Assembly: GCA_014898425.1 (NCBI GenBank)
Contig: RCSZ01000002.1
Location: 2,666,001-2,730,000 of the forward strand
Reading direction: 5' to 3'
DNA from: Botryotinia globosa
Lineage: Eukaryota; Ascomycota; Leotiomycetes; Helotiales; Sclerotiniaceae
Length of the DNA stretch: 64,000 nt
Of the stretch, positions 21,394 to 32,777 are shown piece after piece. The position numbers and the translations under genes are program-made. Numbering within the stretch: position 1 is the first letter of the stretch; every line of letters begins with the position of its first letter. Under the pieces are notes generated by a model. It searched no databases, was not told the DNA's origin, and saw nothing but the letters and a program-made list of their open reading frames with translations.

Positions 21394-23470
21394 TCAAATG
21401 CCGCTCAACATGAACATCGTACTCAACACCGCTGCTCCAAATACCATGGTGTGTGGTATGGAATTAATACCCCCAATCGACCGATCATGCACAGCACCGG
21501 GATAGTTGCACGTGACTTGCCCGCTCTGATTTGCCGTTCTGTGTATGCCATAACTTGTATCAAAGCCCGTATCGCCTGGGAGAGGGCATGCGAAACCCAT
21601 AATTGCCGGACAGGCACGAACAATTCCATAGCATAAATCTTCACAGGGCAAGATTTCCTTGTAAGGCCCTGGTTGGACTGTTGTCGTGATATCTGGATTT
21701 CGAGAACCGTTCGCAGGCTGTGAGGAGCTCGCTATGTCAAGTAGCTCCGGGCTAAGCATTGTCCCGTTTGGAAATGGTTGTCCCATACCTCGTTCTTGTA
21801 ACCACGGAAGATCGGTTGAAAAATCAGTACATCTTGGTATCGTCACCGAACAAAGCCATGTCTTGTACGCTGCATCGCAAGACGTGCAGTTTTGAGCAAG
21901 AGAATACTGAGCAGATGAAGTGGTATTGCAAGGAATCTGTGCTAAGGCCTTCTTGAAGTACTTATAAGATTGGTAGGTTGAGTTATCGTACCATTCTCCA
22001 AGAGCTGTGGTGTTTGGAAATGTATTGGGATTTGCTGGGACGGTCCAGGCCACTTGATCGCAGAACGAGAGATTATACACGAGTGCACAGTTATCGGCTA
22101 CGTGGGGAGTTAGTTCAATATTCAATCCGCATCTATCAAAACCACATACCAGAAATCGTGGAAAAGGTCATAGCTTTCCAGACCTGTCCACCACCGCCTA
22201 CTCCCTCATGCCCTGGAGCAGTCACATTGCCATTCATTGCAAGAATACCATAGTAAGACGTGCCCGCAGTCAACCCATCAAAATAGAATTGCTGCTTGGG
22301 AGCATCATTTTCTCCTCTAGTAGTCATCGACATTTTTATTTTGTCGGTTTTTTGACCACCATTAATAGTTCCCGCTATTTCGGCCTGCTTCTCCAATCCA
22401 CAATACGAATATTGCAAACCTGCCGTAGAAGAGTTGATCGATTTACTAGCGAACATAGTGAAAGGTGGTGCCAGATTAACCCATTCATCGTATGTTGAGC
22501 CATTGTCTGTGGTAAGATCGTTGGTAACTAAAAGGGCTGATGCGCTATCACTATCTACAAGGACGAGATTCTCTTCATCGCCATGGTAATAATGGTAGGG
22601 CGCATCGATGGAAGCTGCAATCTCCGCATTCCATGCGCCTGTGTAGTTCGAGGTCATATTCAAACCGGTCAAACCGATGAAGACATCTCCAGTAGCATTC
22701 AAAGTGACCACTGCAGCGCCGCCTTCCAATTGGTAAGCTTGTTGTAAACTGGCATCCTGTCCGGGTCCAGGATTCTTATTCTTTTGAGATTGTGATATGT
22801 AGAGCTCTAACTGCGAGGGCGCCACCACATTCGCGCCTATAGCTTCAGGCTGTGTGCAAGTGTTGACCGTGATATACAGCGTCCTAGTACTTGAGGAGCT
22901 CGATTGTCGAGACTGTAAAGTGGAATTTTGTCTCCTATCTTCAGACAGAATCTGCTCCCCATCATCAACCTCAAATAGCGCAGTGTCCAAGGCCTGTAAG
23001 CTCCCCTCTTCTTTATTGCCAACGCTTTTACTATCTCTTTTACGAAACTTAATAGGAGATGGTAAACCGCTTGCTTGTGGAGAAAGGGCTCCCCATAATG
23101 AGGAGTTTAGGAATGAAAACGGGATCGTTTGTCCCTGTTCAACGTTTGTCGTTACAGCGCGATTGTTGAGTAATGGGGTGGGATCAGTCGCCGATGCAAC
23201 CCTCCCAATTATGCTCCGATCGAACCCTACAAATTCGGCTTCATATCCTTCGTCCCTTATTTCTACATCCTCCTCTTCACCATCCAGGGCCAACATGTTT
23301 ATCTCCATCAACCTTTCGTGATTATGGTCCTCTGGTTGTATCGAATCAACATCGGCGGCGTATGCAAAGTGAGAAGATGAAAAGGTCAGATATATTGTCA
23401 GTAGCATTATCGATCCCATGAGGGATGCGGCCAGCCGCGATTGCAGCGGACTGAGCTTTGGCAGAGGCAT
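21394..23470 (-). CDS. MID1: Mid1-like stretch-activated calcium channel component
   Basis: This is the Mid1 subunit, which acts with the Cch1 channel at the plasma membrane/ER in calcium entry after mating, mechanical or ER stress. Two exons, 22150-23470 and 21394-22097, joined by a 52-bp GTATGT..TAG intron, give 674 aa. The start is the ATG giving MPLPKLSPLQ; an upstream TTG in frame is not a start. A hydrophobic segment near residues 18-36 serves as signal or anchor. The long extracellular part carries many NxS/T glycosylation sites. The C-terminal half has the family's cysteine-rich blocks: NCALVYNLSFCDQVAW, NCTSCDAAYKTWLC, PRCTDF and LPCEDLCYGIVRACP. A hydrophobic tail ends the protein. 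These match the Mid1 family (PF12929) in order and spacing. Confidence 0.93.
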
Positions 23471-24270
23471 TGCAATGGCGGTATTTGTAAAATGCCCATC
23501 GGAAAGTCGCAAATCTTATCGCTCGAAAGTTTAAGCATCAAGGTCTATTCGAGAAGATTCAAGACCTGGCGTCTGGTATTCATAACTGCAGTCAATTGAG
23601 TGTTTAAAGAAAGTGGTTTGTTCTACGGAAGGTTGTTTGAGATAGTTTTGGTGTTTGAGTGAAGTCTCAAGCTCTCGGTCCACCAACTGTACCCTGATGT
23701 CTTGGCCAATGATAGAGTTTTGTTTTTGTGTGATCATCTCCAACTACCCCTCTACATGGTACTATATTTTATAGTTTAGGAATTATAGTCCAAGTATAGC
23801 AGTTATGGCAATCACGATGGTATACAAAACAAAATAATAAAGGGCCAAGATACAGATTTACCTCTGAGAATTCCGAGGTAATTGTGAAGCACGAATCTTA
23901 TCAATCTCATCTCCTCATTCTCATATCATATGTACCAACTGAATAAACTAGTCAACGATAATTTCCTCTACCATATACCCCATCAATCTGAACCAAAAAT
24001 GAATTACGAGAATCTTGGTATGTTTCAGGTCATATCAACAGAGCACCTGAACTATCCCATATATGATAAGAAATTCGTTGCAATGTTCCCCAGCATCATG
24101 ATGTTTGCGACTCCACCTTCAACGTCCACGGCTCAAGACGCCACCGCCCCTTATGGGCTGACGCGTACAATCTTCATTTGTGGCTTTACGCATGTTCCTA
24201 CTATTCCGCCCATATATTGCTTAGGTGAATGGATTCGGCAGCACGATAGTGGTACACGCTTGTTAGTCCA
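23471..24270. other. Intergenic between MID1 5' side and YOP1 3' end
   Basis: No gene is recognised. The MID1-proximal part contains a short minus-strand frame (23531-23743) that could be an upstream ORF in the MID1 leader. The plus-strand frame 23930-24436 overlaps the last YOP1 exon antisense and has no family features. Confidence 0.4.
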
Positions 24271-24982
24271 TTACAAGGACTTGTCTGCGCTGGCGCTGAC
24301 CTTGGAAGCTCCAGAGAAGTATCTGGAGAAGACTGGGGAAATGAAGGAGCGGAATACAATTTGGGCACCGCTATTACAGATTATTAGTGATGTTCTAAGG
24401 AGACATGATTGGGTCCATGTAGCTCTTACCTGGTGATTGGGAGTGCGAGCCACAAAACAAGGATGAACTTGAAGGTGTAGTAGAAAGGGAACCAGTAGAC
24501 AACGGTGAACACGCTCTCAAACACAGTCAAGAAGGCAAAGACAACCCAGTACTGGATATACACATTAGCAATGGCAATTGAATGTCAATTTCGAGTTATT
24601 TACCGTGAGCCATTGAGTGTCGTCCCCCTTTCCAGCGCTGAACAAAGCATCCAAAGAGTAGTACCCTGGAAGAACAAATCCCGCAAGGTTGGTAAGAAGC
24701 TGACCTCCGATGTTGAAGAAGATGAAAAAGAAGTAGAATGCAATAACACCCAAGAAAGCGTAGACCTTGGGAACGTTGCTTTGCTTCTCGAGGTTGTTCA
24801 AGGTTGGGTACTTGGAGAGCTGAGGCCACAGTTAGTCAAAAATTCCCTAAATCAACGCACTTCCAGCACATCAGTCGTAGCCAGAACCGACTCATTGTCG
24901 ATTTCCAAGTCCGGAGTATGCGGGAACTTACTTCCTTATCAATTTGGGCGATGGTGCCCTGAACTTTGTCTTGGAACGACAT
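24271..24982 (-). CDS. YOP1: Yop1/DP1/HVA22-family ER-shaping protein
   Basis: A reticulon-like membrane protein that generates curvature in tubular ER and interacts with Rab regulators. Four exons fit exactly: 24932-24982, 24604-24819, 24430-24551 and 24271-24370, giving 162 aa, close to the usual 160-180 aa. It begins MSFQDKVQGTIAQIDKE, followed by the YPTLNNLEKQSNVPK segment. Two long hairpin hydrophobic regions follow (VYAFLGVIAFYFFFIFFNIGG, noted here by its ends VYAFLG...NIGG, and the region reading TVVYWFPFYYTFKFIL). The conserved signatures YWVVFAFLTVFES and YWFPFYYTFK of the TB2/DP1/HVA22 family are both present. The last exon gives AQIVFRSFISPVFSRYF, also typical. All introns have GT-AG ends. 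Confidence 0.95.
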
Positions 24983-27108
24983 TTTGGAAGATATGTGCTA
25001 CTAAGGGGTTCTGAGGATTGTTGAGATGTATGCGGCTTTTGCGAGTGCAAATTTCGAGGAGCTGATTGTTATTTGTGTTGTGGGACAACTTTTGAGGAAA
25101 GAGAATGGTTGGGCAAAAAGTGTTTCTTTGTTCTGACGCTATGTACTTCGCTACTTCGCTACTATGCTAACCTTATTACTATGAAATGACGAACTGGCCG
25201 GAAAAGCTTGGGTAATTTTGACAACCGATCAGGAGCGGGGGTCAATATCATCTCTTTTCCAAAAACACACACAAAAAAACACACAAAACAAAACACAAAG
25301 AGTAAATTGATTCAAATTCATGGAATTTATGAATGCATTCAAACAATTGTATTTTACTCGTTACAAAGGGAACTGTCTACATGTGCTTCAAAGGATTTAC
25401 TCGAGTTCTTACTCTGTTACCGTATGAAGGTCTTGAAAGTTCTTATCTTCTTCGTCTTTCGAGTACGGAAGTTGGTAGAATGCTTCGGAGGATTGTGGAA
25501 TAGACTTGCCCCACGATTAGGGTTTTATATTTTGTCTCCTTTCATTGGTAGACACTGGTCGGGAAGATTTGGATGTGCCAACTGTACAATCAATACTTCA
25601 CCCCTTCTTCTGGGAGAAGAAACGTCGTATCCAAATAGGTGCATGAGATGGTAAGCTCGGTGTCCGTGATGGATGAACATTCAGTAAATCTATAAGTGGC
25701 TAGTCTGCAAGTTGTCAGTGTTCATCATGGTCAAATATATCGTCCCTGGTCCAAAACATGCAGGTCTAAACATTGAATAGATATTGTGTAGATATGTACA
25801 TGTACTTCCTAACCATTCATTTCCCCAGCTGGTGAGCTATGTTCTTTAACAATGTAAGCGACAAATGAACGTCGACTTATAAGTTATATCATAGGTAGAC
25901 AATGACAAGTAGATAGCTAGCCGTGGACAACAAGACAAGCCAGCATTCTTCATCCGCAGGATGCCAATGATCCGGACTTGTCAGACTGGATAGAAACCTC
26001 TAATGTTTACAAGGAGTTCCGTACTCCACTTGGATGTATATCATTTAGAAATGGGAGAAGACATGGATATCACACACGTATTGGGATATGAGAATAGAGT
26101 ATCTATATTTGAGCATTGGAAATACATATAAGCATCAGGGAAGGGGAGGCTGCTACAGTACAAGTTGTTCAGAGACGTCTATCTGAACATCCAGATGTTA
26201 CCATACATATCTCCCTTGAACGCCTACCTATGTCCAACTCGCAGTAAGGAATTTGTAACGTATATGATGTCCATTCATGGTTCAGTGGGCGAGGTTGTTC
26301 TTATATCTCAATCGACTTTCTGCATTTCTTCACAAGTTCTCACATTGAAGCATCCGCGAATGTTTCTTCGTCTCTGTAGTATGTATGTACTCCAGCCAGA
26401 TAGACGAAAGCTCACGAAAGTCTGTCGTACATTTCTGTAACGATTCTGATAAGTCTTAAATAACACAAGATGCATACCTATTATTACTTTCGTTCAAGAC
26501 ATTTTTCATTACTTTGCATGAGTTAGCAAAGAAAAGTCGAGTCTCCGAGTTCACCGCCAACATAAGGGAAATTAAGATTTGAAAGAATGCGAACAGATTA
26601 CAGTACGTATATAAATAATGCAAAATGATTTATTAATTCATGCTGTCAGAAAAAGTGTCCGTACCGCTGCCATACCTTACCTACTTTTGCCTACTTTTGC
26701 CTACTCTTGCCCATCCGAAGTGAGAAATGGAACTTTCATCAATTCTTACCTCTCAACCTCAGAAATGATGTTTGTTTTGTTATGAATCCTCCAATCATCA
26801 ATAATCATTGTACTAATCCTAATTCGGCCTGGGTTCTGCTTCCCCGTTAACCGGAATACCTCAAGACCTCGTAAACAATTGGAATCAACCTCTCAAAAAA
26901 CATATCACGACAAAGGACGACAACGGCAACGACTTGCTCTCCTTTCAATCGGTAAGTATCCATATCGCAGGATCGGATTGGCATCAGAGCATTAGACGGT
27001 CCATAAAAGACCAGAATCAAGTCAAGAAAGGGTATACATTGCAGAATAAACAAAGCCCCAGCCACTTTTTCCGACCATTTTCTCCGACTCCACGAACAAC
27101 AACCTCGC
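24983..27108. other. 2.1-kb intergenic between YOP1 and RFX gene (divergent)
   Basis: This is the shared upstream region of the minus-strand YOP1 and plus-strand RFX genes. I recognise no gene. The 148-aa frame at 25208-25654 has no family motif. An 11-base unit cctacttttgc is repeated three times near 26680-26712, the last copy with one change. The region before 27109 is pyrimidine-rich, as in a leader. Confidence 0.45.
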
Positions 27109-29767
27109 ATGAAAATTATGGGTAAGTGATGATACTCTTCTCTACACATGACGCGCTACAATGCGCGAAATCTTCCAATGTGTGTCTATATTCTAACTTC
27201 TTTGGAACATTGAAGATCAAAAACCACCTGGAGAAAAAAATCCTGTTAAACGATCGAGATCCAATACTTCCATGTCCGCTAAACCTCGTAAACGTCCTCA
27301 ATCTCGAGCTTCCACAACGAGTGTTCATAGCGGACTTGCGCAACCGGTACTGGAGCAGCAATATATGGATCCGGCGCAGTGGTATGATAATAACTCCAAT
27401 CCACAACACAACAACATTCCGCAATTGTCAGCCGAAGACATGGTTATGCATAGTGCTTCGCAGCTACAAAATCCTCGATCTTTTGATATGGAGCATTCTC
27501 TCAATGGCGTCTCGAACCACAACATACAATCGTATCATTCGGAGGTGCAATATAGGCCTGAAACTGGACGCCAATCTATACCAATGGATAACTACGCTCA
27601 AAATTATGGAGAGGGGGATAGCCAAGTTCTAGAAGGTCGCAGTGATGAGCAAGACGAGGTGGATTCCATAATCGGGGCAACTGGAGCGACAAAGAAAGCC
27701 TCGAGATCAAGCGCTGCAAATGAGTTAGAAATGAGACAGTTGTTTCACGCGAACAAACACCGCTCCTTACAAGACATTGCTGCGGAACTTCTCTTGAATG
27801 AAAGAGGACCACAATCGGAAAGACAGAGACAAGTATTTGCTATGCTCTGGTAGGTGCACCATATAATGAAGTTTTGAATCGCGTTAACAAAGCCCTTTTA
27901 GGATCAACAAAGTCTGTGATAAAGGTACGGGGTCTGTACCAAGAGGTCGTGTTTACGCAAATTACGTTTCGAGATGCGGTACAGAAAAGGTAACAGTATT
28001 GAACCCGGCATCTTTTGGAAAACTTGTTCGTGTACTTTTTCCAGGATTAAAGACTCGGCGGCTTGGTGTACGCGGCGAATCTAAATACCACTACGTGAAT
28101 TTCAGTCTCAGGGATGACCAGCCACAACTGCACGAGACTCAAACTCATCAACCTATTACAAACTTTAACGATGCAAATTTTGCTCAAAGTTTCAAGTATA
28201 TCAATCTCTACCCTCTGTATTCACTCATCGCTAATCCGTCAGTCAAAGTATGACATCGCAAATTCAATACCCGGACGTCAAATACCCAATTGATCGAGCT
28301 CCATTTCCGTCTCCCGCAATCGCTCAAGAACCCGAAAAACGCAAACAACGATCGGGAGGATTCATTAGACCTCATAGTCTCTACACCCACCCAGTAGTTG
28401 CGAAGCTTGCTGATCTCGAATGCACAACAAAGACGCCTCAGGTTCTTCATTTTGCACCCCTGGGGGAACCTTCTATGCAAGAATATGGAGCTATTTTGCT
28501 TCCTAAGATTCAACCCTTTTTGCCCATTGGCACCGATTCAGACTCAGCACTTGCATTATCTGCGCTTTATCGTTCCCATTGCACTTCTCTCGTTGAGCAA
28601 GTCCGTTTCTGCAAAGAGAAGACATTCTTCCATCTTTTTACGGCCTTTCAAGGCACATTGACCATGCCTGTACAAAAGTTGTTTGCCGACAAAGCACTCG
28701 CACCGTGGATTAACCAGTGCGATATAATCATGTACCAAAGCATGATGCGCGTCGTGGCGCCTTTAACGCTTCAAGTTGTGCCTAAAGTCGTTTTGGACAC
28801 TTTACGCAATATCTCCGATCGTCTAGTTACACACATTCAAAACTCATTCCACGGCCAACCGGCACATGTTATCGAGGCGAAAGTGGGGCCAGCTACAACT
28901 TTTGCAAGCCTCTTGGACAAAGAATTAAGGGTGAATCTAACTGCTCATGCTGCAGCAAATATGCTATCTAATCCTTACAATCGTGATACAATGTATGAGG
29001 ACTTTATAACCATGGTCAACATAAGAAAAGTTGCGGAAAGTGTGCCTACGAGAGGAATGGATGACGTGGTCAATCTTTTGATAACGGAATTACGTGATCT
29101 TCTTGATCCAAGCGAGGTATCGTGGGAGATGGAAGGACAAACTCCTTTTGGAGAAATGGTTGCGCGTATGGGTCGTCAACGACAAGCGAGCGTCCACGCC
29201 GACCCAACCACAGAAAATGTTCTCGATCGTTGGGTGAACATGCTTCTCTCCCTTCCTGGCAAATTTCCTTATGCTACACATGCAGAAATTGTTTGGTGTG
29301 TCCAAAAGATTGGCACAGCTGTAATGAGAGATCTTACCATTGCTCAAGGTAAGAGTTTTGGTGCTTGGTGGGTCACTAAATGTTGGCTAGACGAAATGAT
29401 TGCATTCATGGCCGAACAAGGAGGGTTCATGCAGCGTGAAACCATTCAAGGTGCGATGGGTAATGTGCCTAGAAACCCCGCTGCAAGTCGGAGGAATAGC
29501 CAGCAAGATGGCCGATACAGCGGTGGAAGTGATGAATTTGCTGGACGTGGAGTGAATGGTGAGCGAAGCGTCTCGGGTCCTCGACCAATGGACCTTGCAA
29601 GAGAGGCTGCTATGAATGCAGCTGCTGGTCATGATGATAGTGGAATTGGAATGAGGACACCCGACGATGAGTTTTCTATGGGAAAATATGGATTCGGTCA
29701 AGATGATGGGCACGCATCGATGGAATCTAATTCTCTTCATGCCATGTCACAGGGAGCTATGTCTTGA
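27109..29767 (+). CDS. RFX-family winged-helix transcription factor
   Basis: A nuclear regulator of the RFX family; fungal members (Crt1/Rfx1, CPCR1, RfxA) control DNA-damage, cell-cycle or secondary-metabolite genes. Exons 27216-27849, 27902-28195 and 28249-29767 are supported by phase. A 13-base first exon at 27109-27121 (ATGAAAATTATGG) joins in frame, giving about 819 aa; otherwise the start is the ATG at 27272 (796 aa). The DNA-binding domain is split over the second intron: AMLWINKVCDKG, SVPRGRVYANYVSRCG, LNPASFGKLVRVLFPGLKTRRLG and RGESKYHYVNF. These carry the RFX recognition helix and wing. The long C-terminal part contains RFX dimerisation-like helices (FITMVNIRKVAESVP; KSFGAWWVTKCWLDEM). 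A basic N-terminus (KPRKRPQSR) may be a nuclear signal. Confidence 0.92.
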
Positions 29768-30961
29768 GATTGAATAACACTCCAATTCGTCAGAATTTGG
29801 GTCAAATTTGCGGCGCAATGGATGGTCAAAGGGTTGGGGTTGGATAATGTGACAGGAAAGGATGATTTTTTTTAACGACCAACGACTAAACGAATGGCTG
29901 TAGAATGGATGGATACCTGGTGTATATTTGGGATGGTCTTGATTATCTTACTCTGGCGATTTGAGTATTTTTCGCTGTTTGGACTACTGACGGTTTTGGT
30001 TCCAAAAATCTTTGGAGTAATGGTTTTGATGGCGTTTCCGTGCAAAGACTAGGGTTATCCTTTGTAATTATCAATAACGGGGAATAATGGCGGGAAGGCA
30101 GGAAGGGTATGAAACCTGGTTTCTATATATGATCTAATATTATTACTTGGGCTTGAAGAAAGTCGTTGTAATAATGAATGTCTTTTTGGTCAATTATATT
30201 GAGTAATGAAGCACAACTATTTCGAAAGTCTACAACTTCACAACTTCACATCTTCATTGACTCGGCGCATCTGGGTATGAAACAGACTACTTACTAATGT
30301 CTTGTCTAATGCTGCTTCAAACAATGAAACGTTGAGTCCTAACAAACGATACTAGATTGGCTTTTTGTTGTGTTGATGAATGAACCATATCTAGGTACCC
30401 TCTACGACTACTCGAGTATTCTCTTTATGAAAAAGAATAATATCACGCAATATCTACCTGAATCTTATTTTTAGTCCAATAAAGACTCGGGCGAAATCTT
30501 CGAATATAATTAAAATCATTTGATAGTCAGGTATAAATGTTCGAATTCCGGACCAAAATTAACCCTCACCCCCCTTTTTCTTTTTCTCCATCAAATTCTT
30601 ATCGTGTTAGCTCCGATCTATCTTCCCTATATAATTAGTAAGATAAGCTCGCTAATGATAAAGTCTTGATTGAAGGAAGTGGGAAAGAACTGACCGTTGA
30701 CGTGATTGAACTGTGGTCCCGCATTGACTTGCTCCGATATCATGCCGATGCAGGTTCGAAAATAATTGTTTCTACTAATGAATTAAACATATGTGCCTGG
30801 TATGACTCTTTTCAACTTATTCAATGTTTCCTAAACTTTTCTACATTTCATCTTACTTTCATCATACTTTCAACTTCAGATAGCATAGTCAATCGTTTCA
30901 ATTTTATAACTAATTTATCCTCCAGTAATTTATTTCAATTATTCACAGACAGTTTTGGACA
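29768..30961. other. Intergenic between RFX and aspartate kinase genes
   Basis: Contains the RFX 3' region and the aspartate kinase promoter/leader. No gene is recognised; the frame 30666-30965 immediately upstream of the kinase is likely leader sequence. A TGACTC at 30258-30263 matches the Gcn4/Cpc1 core and could link the kinase to amino-acid starvation control, but it lies 0.7 kb upstream. Confidence 0.4.
30258..30263 (+). promoter_or_regulatory. TGACTC, possible Gcn4/CpcA site
   Basis: Six-base core of the general amino-acid control element, 0.7 kb upstream of an amino-acid biosynthetic gene that is a known target in yeast. A six-base match can occur by chance. Confidence 0.25.
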
Positions 30962-32777
30962 ATGACTACTGAAGTTCAGTACAACGGGCATCCTGATGCT
31001 TCCCCGTTAATATCCAATTCATTGAACCACAATGACAGTCACAGAAGCTGGGTAGTGCAAAAATTTGGTGGCACAAGTGTAGGCAAATTCGCTGTGAATA
31101 TTGCGGAAGACATTGTTCGGTGGGTAGATTGTGGAACATTGCCAATCATGGCGATTTGAAACTAATGGGGCATCCAGAGCAAGCTTAAAACATCATAGAA
31201 TCGCAGTTGTCTGTTCCGCGAGAAGTACTGGGAAGAAGGTCGAGGGCACAACGAGTCGGTGAGGATTCTCGAATTCAAGAAGGATGGCGCATGCAAAGAC
31301 ATACTAATTCTGGCCTTGGCAGGTTATTGGAAATCCACGGTGTCCTTCAGTCGGTCAATTCTTTGAAAGACTCGGATTCAGAACATTACAAGAGCTTAGT
31401 TAGCAAATACGAAAGACTGGTGGACGTTATCCGCGACGATCACATTGCAGCAGCGAGGTCACATATACAAGATGAAGCTATAGCTTCGAGGCTCGCAAAA
31501 GACATTGAAACGGAGTGTAAGGAGATACAGGAATATCGATTGGCCGTTGAACGATGGCATCTGGAAATTGATTCGAGATCAAAGGATCGCCTGGTCAGCT
31601 TTGGAGAGAAACTTAGCTGTAGATTTGTCGCAGCTTTATTACAAGACAGGGTAGGCTATATTAAGCATTCCAAAGTGCGCCGTGCTTACGATATATACTA
31701 CAGGGAGTTGATGCCGAATACGTAGACCTTTCGGATGCTATCCATTTCAAGACCCCCAAGGGGATGAACTTAGAGTTTTACAGAGACGTGGCTGCGGCGA
31801 TAAAAGAGAAAATCGACGCTTGCCAGGATAGAGTGCCAATTATCACTGGATATTTTGGAACCGTTCCAGGTGGTTTGATGGATGGAGAAATCGGAAGGGG
31901 ATATACAGATCTCTGCGCGGCATTAGTGGCTGTGGGGGTTGCAGCAGAAGAACTGCAAGTATGGAAGGAAGTTGATGGTATATTTACTGCAGATCCCTCG
32001 AAAGTGCCAACCGCACGACTTTTGTCCACTATAACACCATCCGAAGCGGCAGAGTTAACGTTTTACGGGTCCGAGGTCATCCATCATCTCACTATGGACC
32101 AAGTCATTCGAGCGACCCCACCGATCAAGATTCGGATCAAGAACGTCAAAAACCCACAGGGAAATGGCACAATCATCCTTCCCGATCCTATACTAGAACC
32201 TTCGCAGTACACCCATGCGAGAAGCCCAAGTCCTGTAAATCTGAAGAAAACGCCTAAGCGCCCTACAGCTGTTACTATCAAGGACAAGATCTCTGTTATC
32301 AACGTACATTCGAATAAGAGATCAATTTCGCACGGATTCTTCGCAAAGGTATTTTCTATACTGGACAGTCGACAGATTTCTGTGGATCTTATTTCCACCA
32401 GTGAGGTTCATGTTTCCATGGCTGTTCATTCGGCGTACATCTCCGCAGAAGATATGCAGAGCACCAAAGCGGAGCTTCAAGAGTGCGGTGAAGTCAGCAT
32501 CCTTAATGAAATGGCGATCCTCAGTCTGGTGGGATCGGAAATGAAGAACATGGTCGGAATTGCTGGCAAGATGTTTTCCACTCTTGGAGAAAATAATGTC
32601 AATATCGAAATGATATCTCAGGGTAAATTTAGAATCTCCGTCCCACATAGCGATTCGACAACTAACAAGCGACATTCAGGGGCGAGTGAGATCAACATAT
32701 CTTGTGTCATAGACGCTTACGAAGCCACACGCGCGATGAACATATTGCATACAAATCTTTTCACATTTTTAGAATAG
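30962..32777 (+). CDS. HOM3: Aspartate kinase (aspartokinase)
   Basis: Cytosolic enzyme phosphorylating L-aspartate with ATP, the first step toward threonine, methionine and homoserine in fungi. Four exons, 30962-31119, 31178-31258, 31323-31650 and 31704-32777, give 546 aa, close to other fungal aspartokinases. The nucleotide-binding start reads VVQKFGGTSVGKF (residues 31-43). Exon 2 gives VVCSARSTGKKVEGTT, exon 4 ITGYFGTVPGG and EIGRGYTDLCAALVAVGV. The substrate loop VDGIFTADP is followed by ELTFYGSEVIHHLTMDQV. Two C-terminal ACT-type regulatory modules (ISVINVHSNKRSISHGF; LSLVGSEMKNMVGIAGKMF) imply feedback inhibition, by threonine in yeast. All introns are short with GT-AG ends. Start ATG gives MTTEVQYNGH. 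Confidence 0.95.

Noticed and set aside
23930..24436. 168-codon plus-strand frame
   Set aside because: Its 3' half is antisense to the YOP1 last exon and intron, and the rest has no recognisable domain.
30730..30775. gcaggttcgaaaat resembling a tRNA B box
   Set aside because: No A box lies at the proper distance upstream and no stem can be formed. It lies in the aspartate kinase leader.
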